DNA from: Maniola hyperantus
Taxonomy: Eukaryota; Arthropoda; Insecta; Lepidoptera; Nymphalidae
Direction: 5' to 3'
Assembly (NCBI RefSeq): GCF_902806685.2
Contig: NC_048552.1
Location: forward strand, 12,489,662-12,553,661
DNA: 64,000 nt
This document shows, piece by piece, positions 56,601 to 62,001 of the stretch. The position numbers were made by a program, and so were the translations under genes. The stretch's first letter is position 1. Every line of letters starts with the position of its first letter. Below the pieces are notes generated by a model that did no database searches, was not told where the DNA came from, and saw only the letters and a list, made by a program, of their open reading frames with translations.

Positions 56601-59552
56601 AATTCCTATATTTGTAAAAGTTACAAAGCAAGAAGGCAAATTTATTATTATAAATAAGGTAAAGTAAATTTTAAGTAAAGGTACATTTGAGGAGATCCGT
56701 AGGAGAACTAGAGTAACCGACATACCTTAACGGGTTGCGAAGCTGAAGTGGCAATGGGCAGGGTACATAGTTCGTAAAACAGATAGACGTTGGGGCCCCA
56801 TCCCAAGGTACTGGAATGGTGACCTCGCACCGGAAGACTAGGTGGACGGGCGACACCAGACGAGTCCCAGGGAGCCGCTGGATTCAGGCGGCGCAAGACG
56901 GTGGCATGTGGAAGTCCCTAAAAGAGACCAATGTCCAGCAGAGGACGTCTATCGGTTGATTATGATGATGAAAGGTACATTAGAGTTTCGTCATCATCAT
57001 CATCATCAGCCTGTGGACGTCCACAGTTGGACATAGGCCTTCCCTAAAGAGCGCCACCACACCCGGTCCTCAGCCTTCCTCATCCAGCCACTTCCCGCCA
57101 GCCTCTTTTATCGTCGGTCCATCGTGCTGGAGGGCGTTCCACACTACGCTTGTAAACGCGGTCTCCACTCAAGGACTTTCCGGCTCCAACAGCCATCGCC
57201 TCTACGACAGGCATGACCCGCCCACTGCCACTTTAGCTTGCTAATAGTTTGGGCTATGTCAGTGACCTTGGTTCTCCTGCGGATCTCCTCATTAGAGTCT
57301 ATGTTACCTATTTCTCTTTCTCATGCTTTCTGCGTGCGGGCTCTTGATGTATTGCTCCACGATCTGCTTCCAGCGACGTCGGCACAACCATCCTCGGAAG
57401 AAGCTCTACAAACAGACAGTTTAAATTGTGAAAAACTTGGCAGAGCACACATCTCATAGGGGATATGGCCTTTACAACCAAAAAGTCCTAGCATCATCGC
57501 CGGCCGACTACTGAGCAAGGATCTCCACTCAGAACGACAAGGATTTTGGCCATAATCCACTACCCAAGTGGCCATCTTTGGGAAAATAATGGAGCACTCC
57601 CAGGCATGAAGCAGGTTTCGGATGTTTATTTATGTACTTAGTTGCTTAAGACGTCCTAGTGGAAACTGCGAACTAGTATCTAAGCGGAGCGTGAGGTGCT
57701 GTTCATCACGATGGAGTGACTGTAATATAAATAAGAGGGTGGTAGGAAATGCCTGGATGGTGAAAGGTTAAGGGACAGGGTGTGGCCGAGCTCACTAGGG
57801 AGGGCCGTTTATATTCCGATAATATGGTGATGAATTTTAAGAGGATTTATAATAACTGTAAGTGTAAATTATTACCTTGACTTCTTTAATAATATCGAGG
57901 CGGGATTTAGCCTTTACCATCAAATTAATAAGACTACTGGTCTATAATTTTTTTTAGCTAGCTACCATACTATTCGCTAAAGGTCTATGTACTTTTACAA
58001 ATATCTACCTATCTATAAAATTGGTTTTATTTTAGGCCTTTTCATTTTTACCATGCTCGCTATCTATTCGCTAATGCATGCTCAACTAATTTTCTAAATT
58101 CTACCTACTCACAAATTTTGTAGCAATATTGGCTATCAAGTAATCTAAAAAGCAGCAAATATATGGGTACCTGTACTTTCTTAATCTTGCGCAGCTCTGT
58201 AGGGTCTATGTCATCAGAGTCAGTTGGGGACAGGCTGGTGCTGGATGCTGTGCGAGTGGCTGACGGTTCATGTTCTTTCTTGTAAGCGCAGAGCTACGAA
58301 AGAAGTGTACCGCTTATGATAGATGTAAACGAAAGAAGAGTTTTTAAAAAAGCAATCAGTACTACCAGACAAGATGGTATCTTCCACCTCTAAAATCTGT
58401 TAATGCTTCAACTTTTTAATTTATATTTAACAACTAGTTTATGCTCGCGACTTTATTCGCATGGACTTCACAAAGGGAAACACCCATTTTTAGCCAAAGT
58501 ACATCCATCAATGTTATGAATACTAAAAAAAACTCATTTAATGACTGAAATATTGCTCGTAACGGTTTGTGCGTAACACTCCGGCATAATTAAGACACAA
58601 TTAAGTCCGCTCGTAATGACAATCTTGGCAATGTAGGTTTTCCAATAATTCTTATACTAAGAAAACATCGACATACAAAAAGGTTTACAAAAGTTCCTCC
58701 GAGTTCTATGTCCAAAAAAAAAAAAAAAAAAGATTCCGACGAATTGAGAACCTCCTCCTTTTTTTGAAGTCGGTTAAAAATAGTGCTTGTTTCTTAATCT
58801 GTGATGTTAGTCCTAATGCTTTTAATTAATTTCATTGCTGGATGAACTTTGGCCAAAACTCCTTTGAGGAATGGGCGTTTCCCTTTTAAACCCCTATTTT
58901 ACTCCCTTAGGGGTTGAATTTTCAAAAATCCTTTCTTAGCGGGTGCCCACGTCATAATAGCTATCTGCATACTTTCAGCCCGATCCGTGCAGTAGTTTGA
59001 GCTGCACGTTGATAGATCTATCAATCGGTCAGTCAGCTTGTTCTTTTAGATAAGTATGTAGAAAAGGTAGGCAAGTTTAATGTCCAGCTCAAGGAATAAC
59101 AATTAGGTATGTTACTGCAGTGACTTTAGTACAAAGCCAATCACCAGAGTTGGAAAACTTTAACCTAAATCTACAAAGTCTCCTATGAATGTCGTTCCAT
59201 TATCGGTGACTAAGTGAGATGTAGGACCGCGGCATTTTAAACATACTCCCAAAAAAGAGGAGTTCCTGAATTCGGTACGTTTTTTATTCATTTCCATTAT
59301 TGCAGATGGGTTAAAGTAATTGGTGATGATAACCTAGTCTAGCTGCTTCTGTTCCAGCTCCCCGTTCTGCAGCAGCTTGTTGAAGCTGGCTAGAAGCCAC
59401 TTACTTCTGTCCTCAGCTTCTTGACCTCGTTGGCGAGCTCGTCACACTGCTGCGCGTACTGCCAGCGCGAAGTGCGCTCGCTCTCCACCACTTGCAGCAG
59501 ATGCAGCTGCTTCTGTTCCAGCTCCTCCTTCTGCAGCAGTAGCTTGTTGAAG
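32414..59552 (-). CDS. RasGRF-type Ras guanine-nucleotide exchange factor (5' end outside window)
   Basis: Twenty-seven exon blocks spread over 27 kb encode about 1250 aa. In order: a coiled-coil (exon 1), a linker (2), an IQ motif SFFRGWLCRRRWKQIV (3), a DH/RhoGEF domain (4-8), a PH domain (9-11), the first REM segment LRFLSVDFLNTFLLTYRVF (12), a long low-complexity linker (13-19), HWISKHSSDF (20) and a CDC25/RasGEF catalytic domain (21-27). The order equals that of vertebrate RASGRF1/2. Such proteins load GTP onto Ras through the CDC25 domain, and act on Rac through DH-PH. Calmodulin binding at the IQ motif makes them Ca2+-responsive. The N-terminal PH domain and start codon are not in the window. 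Two joins are unresolved: the phase between 51227 and 51008, and at least one missing exon between 48817 and 42889. Confidence 0.93.
33171..33596 (+). repeat. Family T SINE split by a family P element
   Basis: Head and box (TAGTGGTTAGGACGTCGTCC; GGGAGTTCGATCCTAGG) at 33171-33275 and body (GATGAAGGAAAACATCGTAA) at 33505-33596 flank the P element at 33282-33496. Confidence 0.7.
33282..33496 (+). repeat. Family P element inside family T
   Basis: ACTAGATGATGCCCGCGACT to GCATTTATAATACTAGTACC. Confidence 0.7.
33597..33902 (+). pseudogene. RTE-type LINE, polyprotein C-terminus
   Basis: The frame reads ISMLKWQWAGHACRRGDGRW, then SVGRPLARWTDDIKRLAGSG and ends before (GAT)n. This is the C-terminal end of an RTE-like reverse transcriptase, 5'-truncated. 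Reverse copy at 56990-57296. Confidence 0.75.
33932..34000 (-). CDS. RasGRF exon 26
   Basis: GTGTTTCAG before ATAGCTCATG, donor GTAAGT. 23 codons, IAHVIREIRNFQQTPYKID, part of the conserved end of the CDC25 domain. Confidence 0.88.
34071..34126 (+). repeat. (TTTG)14 microsatellite at the start of a repeat
   Basis: Uninterrupted TTTG units, followed by a P-like block in reverse sense (GGACCGATTTTAAAAATTC). A related shorter element without the expansion is at 34620-34828. Confidence 0.75.
34620..34828 (-). repeat. Family P-related element
   Basis: TATATAAAGAGGTAATGTCG through CGGGCGAAGCCGCGGGGATC. Its far half differs from standard P. Confidence 0.6.
34858..35085 (-). repeat. Family P element
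   Basis: Reverse full-length copy, CTTATTATAAATGCGAAAGT to GAAGTCGCGGGCATCAGCTA. Confidence 0.75.
35324..35553 (-). repeat. LTR (3' LTR in element orientation)
   Basis: TG...CA ends and a TATATATAGA stretch on the minus strand. Preceded in element orientation by the purine tract GGAGGGGAGTGA. Confidence 0.85.
35983..36212 (-). repeat. LTR (5' LTR in element orientation)
   Basis: I see no difference from the partner LTR. Followed in element orientation by TTGGTGACCCCGACGTGATC. Confidence 0.85.
36333..36580 (-). repeat. Family P element
   Basis: CATACTAATATTATAAATGC to GGACGAAGTCGTGGGCATTA, with a CTGT microsatellite. Confidence 0.7.
36581..36715 (-). repeat. SINE-E, reverse copy
   Basis: AATAGGTGTATGGGTTTAAT through TTGCAGTCAAGGGCTAACTT to CTGAATAAAAAAAAT. 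Confidence 0.6.
36776..36893 (-). CDS. RasGRF exon 25
   Basis: CACTGTTTAG before ATGCGACCC, donor GTAAGT after AGGATG. CDPPCIPYLGMYLSDLSFIE then EGTSNYTPDALLNFSKMRM is the most conserved part of the CDC25 domain. Confidence 0.93.
37003..37137 (+). repeat. Family G, internally deleted
   Basis: Both ends of family G (GACTCGCACACTGAAGGTTC; GTCTGACTCGCACTTTGCCG) in opposed orientation with little between them. Confidence 0.6.
37239..37972. mobile_element. MITE with long inverted ends, carrying a family P insert
   Basis: TTACAGCCTGTTCCCACTTG at the left and CAAGTGGGAATGGGCTGTCA at the right extend inward over about 70 bp of inverted similarity (through ATTTTAATC and TTCCAGTGGCAGA). The P element is at 37525-37745. 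No ORF for a transposase. Confidence 0.7.
37525..37745 (+). repeat. Family P element
   Basis: ACTAGCTGATGCCCGCGACT to GCATTTATAGTAAGGGTACT, close to full length. Confidence 0.75.
38089..38168 (-). CDS. RasGRF exon 24
   Basis: GTCGTTACAG before AGTAAGCAG, donor GTAATC, phase 0 in and 2 out. SKQTLDKLQVLISSECRFRI. A second AG six bases on (AGTAAG/CAG) would drop two residues. Confidence 0.82.
38183..38565 (-). repeat. Family G element
   Basis: Reverse copy truncated at the GCCGG end. It starts 15 bp upstream of exon 24's acceptor and so forms the intron next to it. Confidence 0.7.
38785..38933 (-). CDS. RasGRF exon 23
   Basis: TATATTGCAG before GTCGCGCAGC, donor GTAAGT. AAIEKWAAVADIARCLHNFN and NTSVFRLKKTWDKVSK are CDC25-domain motifs. 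Confidence 0.93.
38989..39481 (+). repeat. Family G element with expanded CACTCA/TCTC repeats
   Basis: TTTTAGGGTTTCGTACCTCA through a CACTCACTCTC-rich block (about 39050-39117) to GCACTTGACCGGTTTTTT. Confidence 0.7.
39823..39956 (-). CDS. RasGRF exon 22
   Basis: GCTTGAACAG before AGAGTTCCTG, donor GTAAAT. EFLGQAWTKGDKAERAPHIL and ISNLVISEIL belong to the CDC25 domain. Confidence 0.92.
40391..40566 (+). repeat. Family P element
   Basis: ACTAGATGATGCCCGTGACT to GCATTTATAATATTAGTATG. Its end lies 12 bp from the end of RasGRF exon 21. Confidence 0.75.
40579..40676 (-). CDS. RasGRF exon 21
   Basis: AATATTTTAG before GTACCCACT, donor GTGAGT after AGCGA. ETLSALEIAEQMTYLDYQIF is the start of the CDC25 domain. 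Confidence 0.9.
40734..41028 (-). mobile_element. MITE-A, reverse copy
   Basis: TGGCACCGATTCTAAGCACA to GAGAATCGGGGCCA. Both ends are present. Confidence 0.7.
41252..41567 (-). repeat. Family T SINE, full length
   Basis: Reverse copy from CATCATCATGATCAACCCAT to ACCACTAGGCTATCACAGCT. Confidence 0.75.
41645..41962 (-). pseudogene. RTE-type LINE 3' fragment
   Basis: (CAT)n then AACCGATAGACGTCCACAGC to TCCTACGGATCTCCTCATTG. The frame is broken. Confidence 0.65.
42050..42248 (-). CDS. RasGRF exon 20
   Basis: GTCCAAATCAG before GCATTGGATC, donor GTGAGT after CCAAGA. HWISKHSSDFWSDERLRGLT completes the REM helices that precede the catalytic domain. Confidence 0.92.
42740..42889 (-). CDS. RasGRF exon 19
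   Basis: TTTTTATGTAG before GAGCAGTAC, donor GTAACT. It ends STAATMRVLNVLR, matching the VLNVLRHW motif ahead of the CDC25 domain. The first half is Ser/Ala/Pro-rich. It needs a phase-2 exon before it, which I did not find. Confidence 0.85.
42890..43930. other. RasGRF intron, no further exon recognised
   Basis: AT-rich. I searched the minus strand for the missing phase-2 exon and saw no convincing candidate here. Confidence 0.45.
43931..44790. mobile_element. hAT-type non-autonomous element, 860 bp, 8-bp target duplication
   Basis: Ends CAGTGGCGAAGGG and (reverse) CAGCGGCGAAGAG are terminal inverted repeats. GTACATAC is present exactly at 43923-43930 and 44791-44798. An 8-bp duplication with CAG..G ends is the hAT hallmark. 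AAAGGGAAGCCG occurs near both ends in the same orientation. No transposase frame. Confidence 0.85.
44800..44978 (+). repeat. Family P element, eroded
   Basis: TTAGATGCTCCCATGACTTA to GCATTTATTATATTAGGTTG, directly beside the hAT-type element. Confidence 0.6.
44985..45820. other. Intron, no feature seen
   Basis: AT-rich RasGRF intron without a recognised repeat or exon. Confidence 0.45.
45822..46222 (-). repeat. Family G element
   Basis: TTATTTCGACATTTTGCACG to TGAGGTACGGAACCCTAAAA, with a CAGA microsatellite. Confidence 0.75.
46618..46840. mobile_element. Two family L fragments in opposite orientation
   Basis: 46618-46768 is reversed (AAAGGAAAATGTGACTGACT ... CAACCCCTAAGG). 46770-46840 is forward (GATCCGTCCAGTCGTTTGAG ... 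CCTTTTATA). Both ends of the composite carry the GTCA end, so it looks like a tail-to-tail fusion. Confidence 0.65.
47189..47669 (+). repeat. 150-bp direct repeat flanking a MITE-B
   Basis: GAACAGTAAAAACAGAATGA ... GATCACAGATTGAAGTAT occurs at about 47189-47338 and again, with few changes, at about 47521-47669. A MITE-B (47341-47519) lies exactly between them. Confidence 0.75.
47341..47519. mobile_element. MITE-B copy
   Basis: ACAGTACGCGGCCAAAAGTG / CACTTTCGGCCGCGTACTGT. The best preserved ends of the family. Confidence 0.75.
48190..48482 (+). mobile_element. MITE-A copy
   Basis: TGGCACCGATTCCGTTGTCT to GCTCAGAATCAGTACCAATG. Confidence 0.75.
48817..48919 (-). CDS. RasGRF exon 18
   Basis: TTACATTTAG before CGAAAGGCG, donor GTAACA. 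Read in phase 2 it encodes ERRYTNASINSERRRYWGG then SEPRTSVTSQVSQMQ. This phase is exactly what the repeated exon 17 delivers (AG + C). Confidence 0.78.
49024..49084 (-). repeat. Family P fragment fused to the 204-bp array
   Basis: CCATATATAAATGCGAAAGT to TTGTCCTTCAATCA, then the array begins in mid-unit. The rest of P is missing. Confidence 0.75.
49257..49837 (-). CDS. RasGRF exon 17 copies 2-4
   Basis: Copies 49665-49837, 49461-49633 and 49257-49429 keep the donor GTATGT. They may be read as one long exon through the 31-nt linkers, spliced alternatively, or skipped. All three linkers within this span are stop-free in the gene's frame. Confidence 0.5.
49869..50041 (-). CDS. RasGRF exon 17, first copy of the amplified exon
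   Basis: TTTCATACATCTAG before CGAGTCCGTACAATG, donor GTATGT after TCTGTCAG, phase 0 in and 2 out. RVRTMSESPRRLQPSAGAAA and RRASDTAARSLPRRSV: an Arg/Ala/Ser-rich linker. Only this copy has the genuine upstream intron and acceptor. Later copies begin after TGTCAAG. Confidence 0.8.
50042..50684. other. RasGRF intron, no feature seen
   Basis: AT-rich, no repeat recognised. Confidence 0.5.
50685..51008 (-). CDS. RasGRF exon 16 (linker), possible alternative first exon
   Basis: 108 codons to donor GTATGT. MSKEIKSTEGFNRPTG, then Ser/Pro-rich, ending DDKFKISQRFSE. It follows TTGTTCAAG and opens with ATG codons at 51017 and 51008. A phase-0 acceptor at 51009 does not fit the phase-1 end of exon 15, so it may join exon 14 directly or start a shorter transcript. 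Confidence 0.7.
51227..51299 (-). CDS. RasGRF exon 15
   Basis: AATTTATAG before GCAGAAGAT, donor GTAATA. AEDDNSHLQIPTIMATSSSN, ends in phase 1. Confidence 0.6.
51737..51804 (-). CDS. RasGRF exon 14
   Basis: GCTTTTAG before GCGAAGAAG, donor GTAAGA. SEEEDKLSPYLMAPSRRTSA, phase 0 out. Confidence 0.78.
51890..51952 (-). CDS. RasGRF exon 13
   Basis: TTGTTTCAG before GTTATGGTTC, donor GTAAGT. GYGSELSERDWQSRFWKNSR. Confidence 0.8.
52338..52520 (-). CDS. RasGRF exon 12 (REM domain)
   Basis: CTCTACCAG before ATCTTCGC, donor GTATGA. LRFLSVDFLNTFLLTYRVF is the signature of the Ras-exchanger N-terminal domain. Confidence 0.93.
52867..53118 (-). CDS. RasGRF exon 11 (end of PH, start of REM)
   Basis: CGTCAATCTAG before TCGCTGCAAC, donor GTAAGT. 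AATLEEKAAWTSELAQCMES closes the PH domain. RTLNSCKVPQIRSATPQRLL opens the REM region. Confidence 0.92.
53263..53364 (-). CDS. RasGRF exon 10 (PH)
   Basis: AACTTTTGCAG before ATAGCACATC, donor GTATGT. GKDFKILVEVKGEQICAHL is a PH beta-strand pair. Confidence 0.88.
   Translation of the reverse strand: MAHQCVPRLEVIFIKGRISRYSLKSKANRSVHI
53756..53944 (-). CDS. RasGRF exon 9 (PH)
   Basis: TTTCTTCTCAG before GCACACTGTC, donor GTAGGA. QARQAFIFSNHLLLTTRATG and GRLPLHDALLIEDPS. Confidence 0.9.
54374..54476 (-). CDS. RasGRF exon 8 (DH end)
   Basis: TTTCTATAG before GTGAGCGAGAC, donor GTAAAA. ENLRKNLAVERMIIEGCDIL is the end of the DH domain and the DH-PH link. Confidence 0.9.
54555..54806 (+). mobile_element. 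Lep1/Helitron-like element (family L)
   Basis: ACTAGCTTATGCTCGCGACT through about 12 GTCA units to TATATATATAGATAG. Intronic to RasGRF. Confidence 0.75.
54967..55092 (-). CDS. RasGRF exon 7 (DH)
   Basis: ACTGTCTGTCAG before ATACCGCGC, donor GTGACG. IPRYIITLHELLAHTPHDHV is the hallmark helix of RasGRF-type DH domains. Confidence 0.93.
55523..55716 (-). CDS. RasGRF exon 6 (DH)
   Basis: GGTTCGTACAG before GAGACCTATT, donor GTACGC. DLFDMLLPMLTIYQEYVRNH through SLETFLTYPMHQ. High third-position GC. Confidence 0.93.
55768..55960 (+). mobile_element. Family L, truncated before the GTCA end
   Basis: ATGCTCGCGACTTTGTCCGC to GTTGATAGATCAGTCATT. Confidence 0.7.
56095..56266 (-). CDS. RasGRF exon 5 (DH)
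   Basis: TTCCTGCTAG before GTGACATGTT, donor GTAAAA. FLRPFKMAASSKKPPCTHED then NSIFLNSETVLFLHQIFFKG. Confidence 0.93.
56435..56502. repeat. Perfect 68-bp palindrome
   Basis: Arms of 33 bp (56435-56467 and 56470-56502) are exact reverse complements around a GG loop. The arm begins AATTAGAAAATTTAAACAAC. It lies 32 bp downstream of RasGRF exon 4's donor in transcript sense. Confidence 0.85.
56534..56591 (-). CDS. RasGRF exon 4 (DH start)
   Basis: TTTCTTTTCAG before CCTTGTTTTC, donor GTAAGT. LVFKMVEAEEEYLEQMEIL, the first DH helix. Confidence 0.9.
56688..56968 (+). pseudogene. RTE-type LINE 3' fragment
   Basis: GAGGAGATCCGTAGGAGAAC through TGAAGTGGCAATGGGCAGGG to CTATCGGTTGATTATGATGA. Frame broken. 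Confidence 0.65.
56990..57296 (-). pseudogene. RTE-type LINE 3' fragment, reversed
   Basis: (CAT)n, CAGCCTGTGGACGTCCACAG to TGCGGATCTCCTCATTAGAG. It is tail-to-tail with the fragment at 56688-56968 and ends 12 bp from the donor of RasGRF exon 3. Confidence 0.7.
57308..57405 (-). CDS. RasGRF exon 3 (IQ motif)
   Basis: TGTTTGTAG before AGCTTCTTCC, donor GTAACA, phase 0 in and 2 out. SFFRGWLCRRRWKQIVEQYI fits an IQ calmodulin-binding motif (the first Q replaced by F/S region), then PHAESMRKRN. Confidence 0.9.
57480..57620 (-). repeat. Family T, decayed
   Basis: CATCGCCGGCCGACTACTGA to CCAGGCATGAAGCAGGTTTC. Confidence 0.5.
58171..58293 (-). CDS. RasGRF exon 2
   Basis: TTCTTTCGTAG before CTCTGCGCTT, donor GTACCC, phase 0 both ends. 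LCAYKKEHEPSATRTASSTS then PTELRKIKKVQ: Ser/Thr-rich linker before the IQ motif. Confidence 0.85.
58886..59050 (+). mobile_element. Family L, partial
   Basis: AAACCCCTATTTTACTCCCT to GTCAGCTTGTTCTTTTAG. A 40-bp head fragment also lies at 58432-58472. Confidence 0.65.
59341..59393 (-). pseudogene. Duplicated 5' fragment of RasGRF exon 1
   Basis: Repeats 59506-59557 with few changes, including the acceptor (GCTAGCCAG before CTTCAACAAGC) and about 45 nt of exon. It has no donor, and the rest of the exon is absent. Confidence 0.75.
59405..59552 (-). CDS. RasGRF exon 1 of the visible part (coiled coil)
   Basis: TTATTTTTCACCAG before CTTCAACAAG, donor GTAAGT. FNKLLLQKEELEQKQLHLLQ then QYAQQCDELANEVKKLRTE: heptad-rich segment between the first PH domain and the IQ motif. 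Upstream exons are beyond 64000. Confidence 0.9.
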
Positions 59553-59645
59553 CTGGTGAAAAATAAATACTAATTAGTACTAGAAAAGAAAGAATCAACA
59601 ATTTAAATGCAAATTATTGGCGTATTATTACGTTTTGAATTTAAA

Positions 59646-59827
59646 TTATTAGATCATCATGATCAAACCATCGCCGGCTCACTACAGAGCACGGGTCTCC
59701 TCTCAGAGTGAGAAGGGTTTTGGCCATAGTCTACCACGCTGGCCATGTGCGGATTGGTAGACTTCACACACCTTTGAGAACATTATGGAGAACTCTAAGG
59801 CATGCAGGTTTCCTCATGTCATGATTT
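59646..59827 (-). repeat. Family T SINE, head missing
   Basis: TCATCATGATCAAACCATCG to GGCATGCAGGTTTCCTCATG. Confidence 0.7.
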
Positions 59828-59867
59828 CCAAATAATACTAATATTCTGTGATGATTTTAAAACTGAT

Positions 59868-60160
59868 GGTGTGTGATTTGGCTTAAATAATTTATGGTTT
59901 GAGTCAAATCACGTACTTTCTTAATAATAACATTGAAGTTTAGAAGGAATCTCATTGGATGGAATCTTGAGAGGATCTCATTGGTCAGTCCAACATGTTG
60001 TTACGGTTTAAAAATTAAGGGTGCAAGATTTGACTTAAATAATTTATTGTTTGAGTCAAATCACGTACCTTTTTTTAAAACGGCCTTGAATTTTAGAAGG
60101 ATCGCATTGGATGGAATTTTAAGTGGAATCTCATTGGTCAATTCAGTTTCAGTTCAGCTC
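59868..60160 (+). repeat. Two-copy tandem repeat, about 150 bp
   Basis: TTTGAGTCAAATCACGTAC plus TTAGAAGGAATCTCATTGGA occurs at about 59895-59990 and again at about 60050-60145. Each is preceded by CTTAAATAATTTAT. Confidence 0.6.
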
Positions 60161-60497
60161 AATCACATACTCTTTTTAGTTCAGTTGAATGAATGTAAAA
60201 CATGATATTCGGTCCGGACAGCTCTTTAGTTTTTAAGTTAATCCTGTTCGAGCATCCAAACCGAAAGGTAAAAGTGTCTCCTAAGTACTACAATACGTGT
60301 TGTTCATAATTGTATTTATTGTTCATAATAAGTGTGCAGAATTATATATTAATACCGATACTATTGAAAGAGTTTTATTAAATCTCAGAAGTGACAAAGA
60401 ATCCAAAAAAAAAAGAGTTGCTTGTAATAAATTTTATTCTAAAACGAGATTGCTAAACGCCCACTTTTTTTTTAACAAACTTATCAAATTTATTATT

Positions 60498-61060
60498 TTG
60501 CGATCGTTGGTTACGTGAGTCGTGACGCTACACATTAAGTCAGGGCAACTCTCTGATAATGTGTGGTTGTTTAGGTTATGTGTAACGGTGTGTGCGGGTA
60601 CGTGGCTGGGGCTACTCTCTGGTAGTACTATAGCGCACATTGTTACATATTCTGGTGGGACATATCGTGTGCTTGGTCGGGGCTACTCTCCGTTAGCACG
60701 GGATGTGTTTTGGCTAAACGGAACTAATGATCGTAATTTTCTGTTACCTACCTACCCACTTTGAATAAAATAATGTATCTACACTGTTGCGATTTGTTGG
60801 TTACGTGACTCACTGCACATTAAGTCAGGGCAACTCTCTGATAATGTGTTAGTGTTTAAATTATGTGTAATAGTGTGTGTGTGCATGTACGTGGCTAGGG
60901 CTACTCTCTAGCAGTACGGTAGCGCGCATTGTTACATATACTAGCATGACATATCTTGAGCTTGGTCGGGGCCACCCTCCGATAGCATGGGATATGTTTG
61001 AGCTAAATGGAACCAATAATCGTGATTTTCTGATACCTACTTTGAACGAAACCACGTTTT
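60498..61060 (+). repeat. Tandem duplication, 290-bp period, in the retroelement leader
   Basis: GTTGGTTACGTGA ... CACATTAAGTCAGGGCAACT ... at 60506 recurs at 60796 with moderate divergence. Both copies keep a short open frame (TWLGLLSGSTIAHIVTYSGG against TWLGLLSSSTVARIVTYTSM). Probably part of the LTR or leader of the downstream Gypsy element. Confidence 0.65.
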
Positions 61061-61261
61061 CCCTTTTGTGATTTCTGCTTCATTATCTCATACCCTTAAC
61101 TAATTATTTTGATGATCTATTTTTTTTTGTAAAATTACTTACAAGCAATAAACTGTAAGGTTATTTATTCTCACTAATAATAGTCTTCATGAAAAGTTGC
61201 CTAATTCATATTATTATGAACATCACGTTGCGTAATTGTTCATCGGATTATTTAGCTTAGG

Positions 61262-61730
61262 CGGCGTACTAGTGGCTTCACTAGTTTATTGAGTGGGTAT
61301 GCTTCCTACTGGTTCATGAGTGAGTCACTGGTCGTCGGATTATAGTAATTTAGGGGACGTACAGTGGCTTCACTGGTTGGAGTGGGTATGTTTCCTACTG
61401 GTGTTTGAGTGAGTCGCTGGCCGTCGGATAGTGCTAGATTAGGGGACGTTCTAGTGGCTTCACTGGTGTATTTATTGAGTGGGTATGTTTCCTACTGGTT
61501 TTTTTTAGTGAGTCACTGGCCGTCAGATAGTGTTAGGTTAGGGGACGTTCTAGTGGCTTCACTGGTGTATTTAATGAGTGGGTATGTTTCCTACTGGTTT
61601 TTTTTGAGTGAGTCACTGGCCGTCAGATAGTGTTAGGTTAGGGGACGTACTAGTGGCTTCACTGGTGTATTGAGTGGGTATGCTTCCCACTGGGTTTTTT
61701 TTGAGTGAGTCGCTAGTCGTCGGATAATAC
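61262..61730 (+). repeat. Tandem array, five units of about 80-102 bp
   Basis: AGTGGCTTCACTGGTGTATT, GAGTGGGTATGTTTCCTACT, GAGTGAGTCACTGGCCGTCA recur from about 61271, 61373, 61453, 61552 and 61652. It lies between the 290-bp duplication and the gag start. Confidence 0.75.
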
Positions 61731-62001
61731 TTATTCTATGGACCCTTTAGTAGCTTGAGCCAGCTAGTATTATGTATTAACGATTGGAATCAAGTCAATT
61801 GAATTGCTTTATGAAACTACTGCAATTATATTGAAGAACTTATATAGAAAACTTTTACATTTTTGCATAAATTTATCTACTTAGAAGACTTATTCTCAAA
61901 TATTGTATTTATCGATTCTCTCATCAGTTTAAAGATCAAGACCCTATTATGTAAGGAGTGTGAATAGATTATGTCCCGAATATGTGTTTCAGGGAGGTGT
62001 A

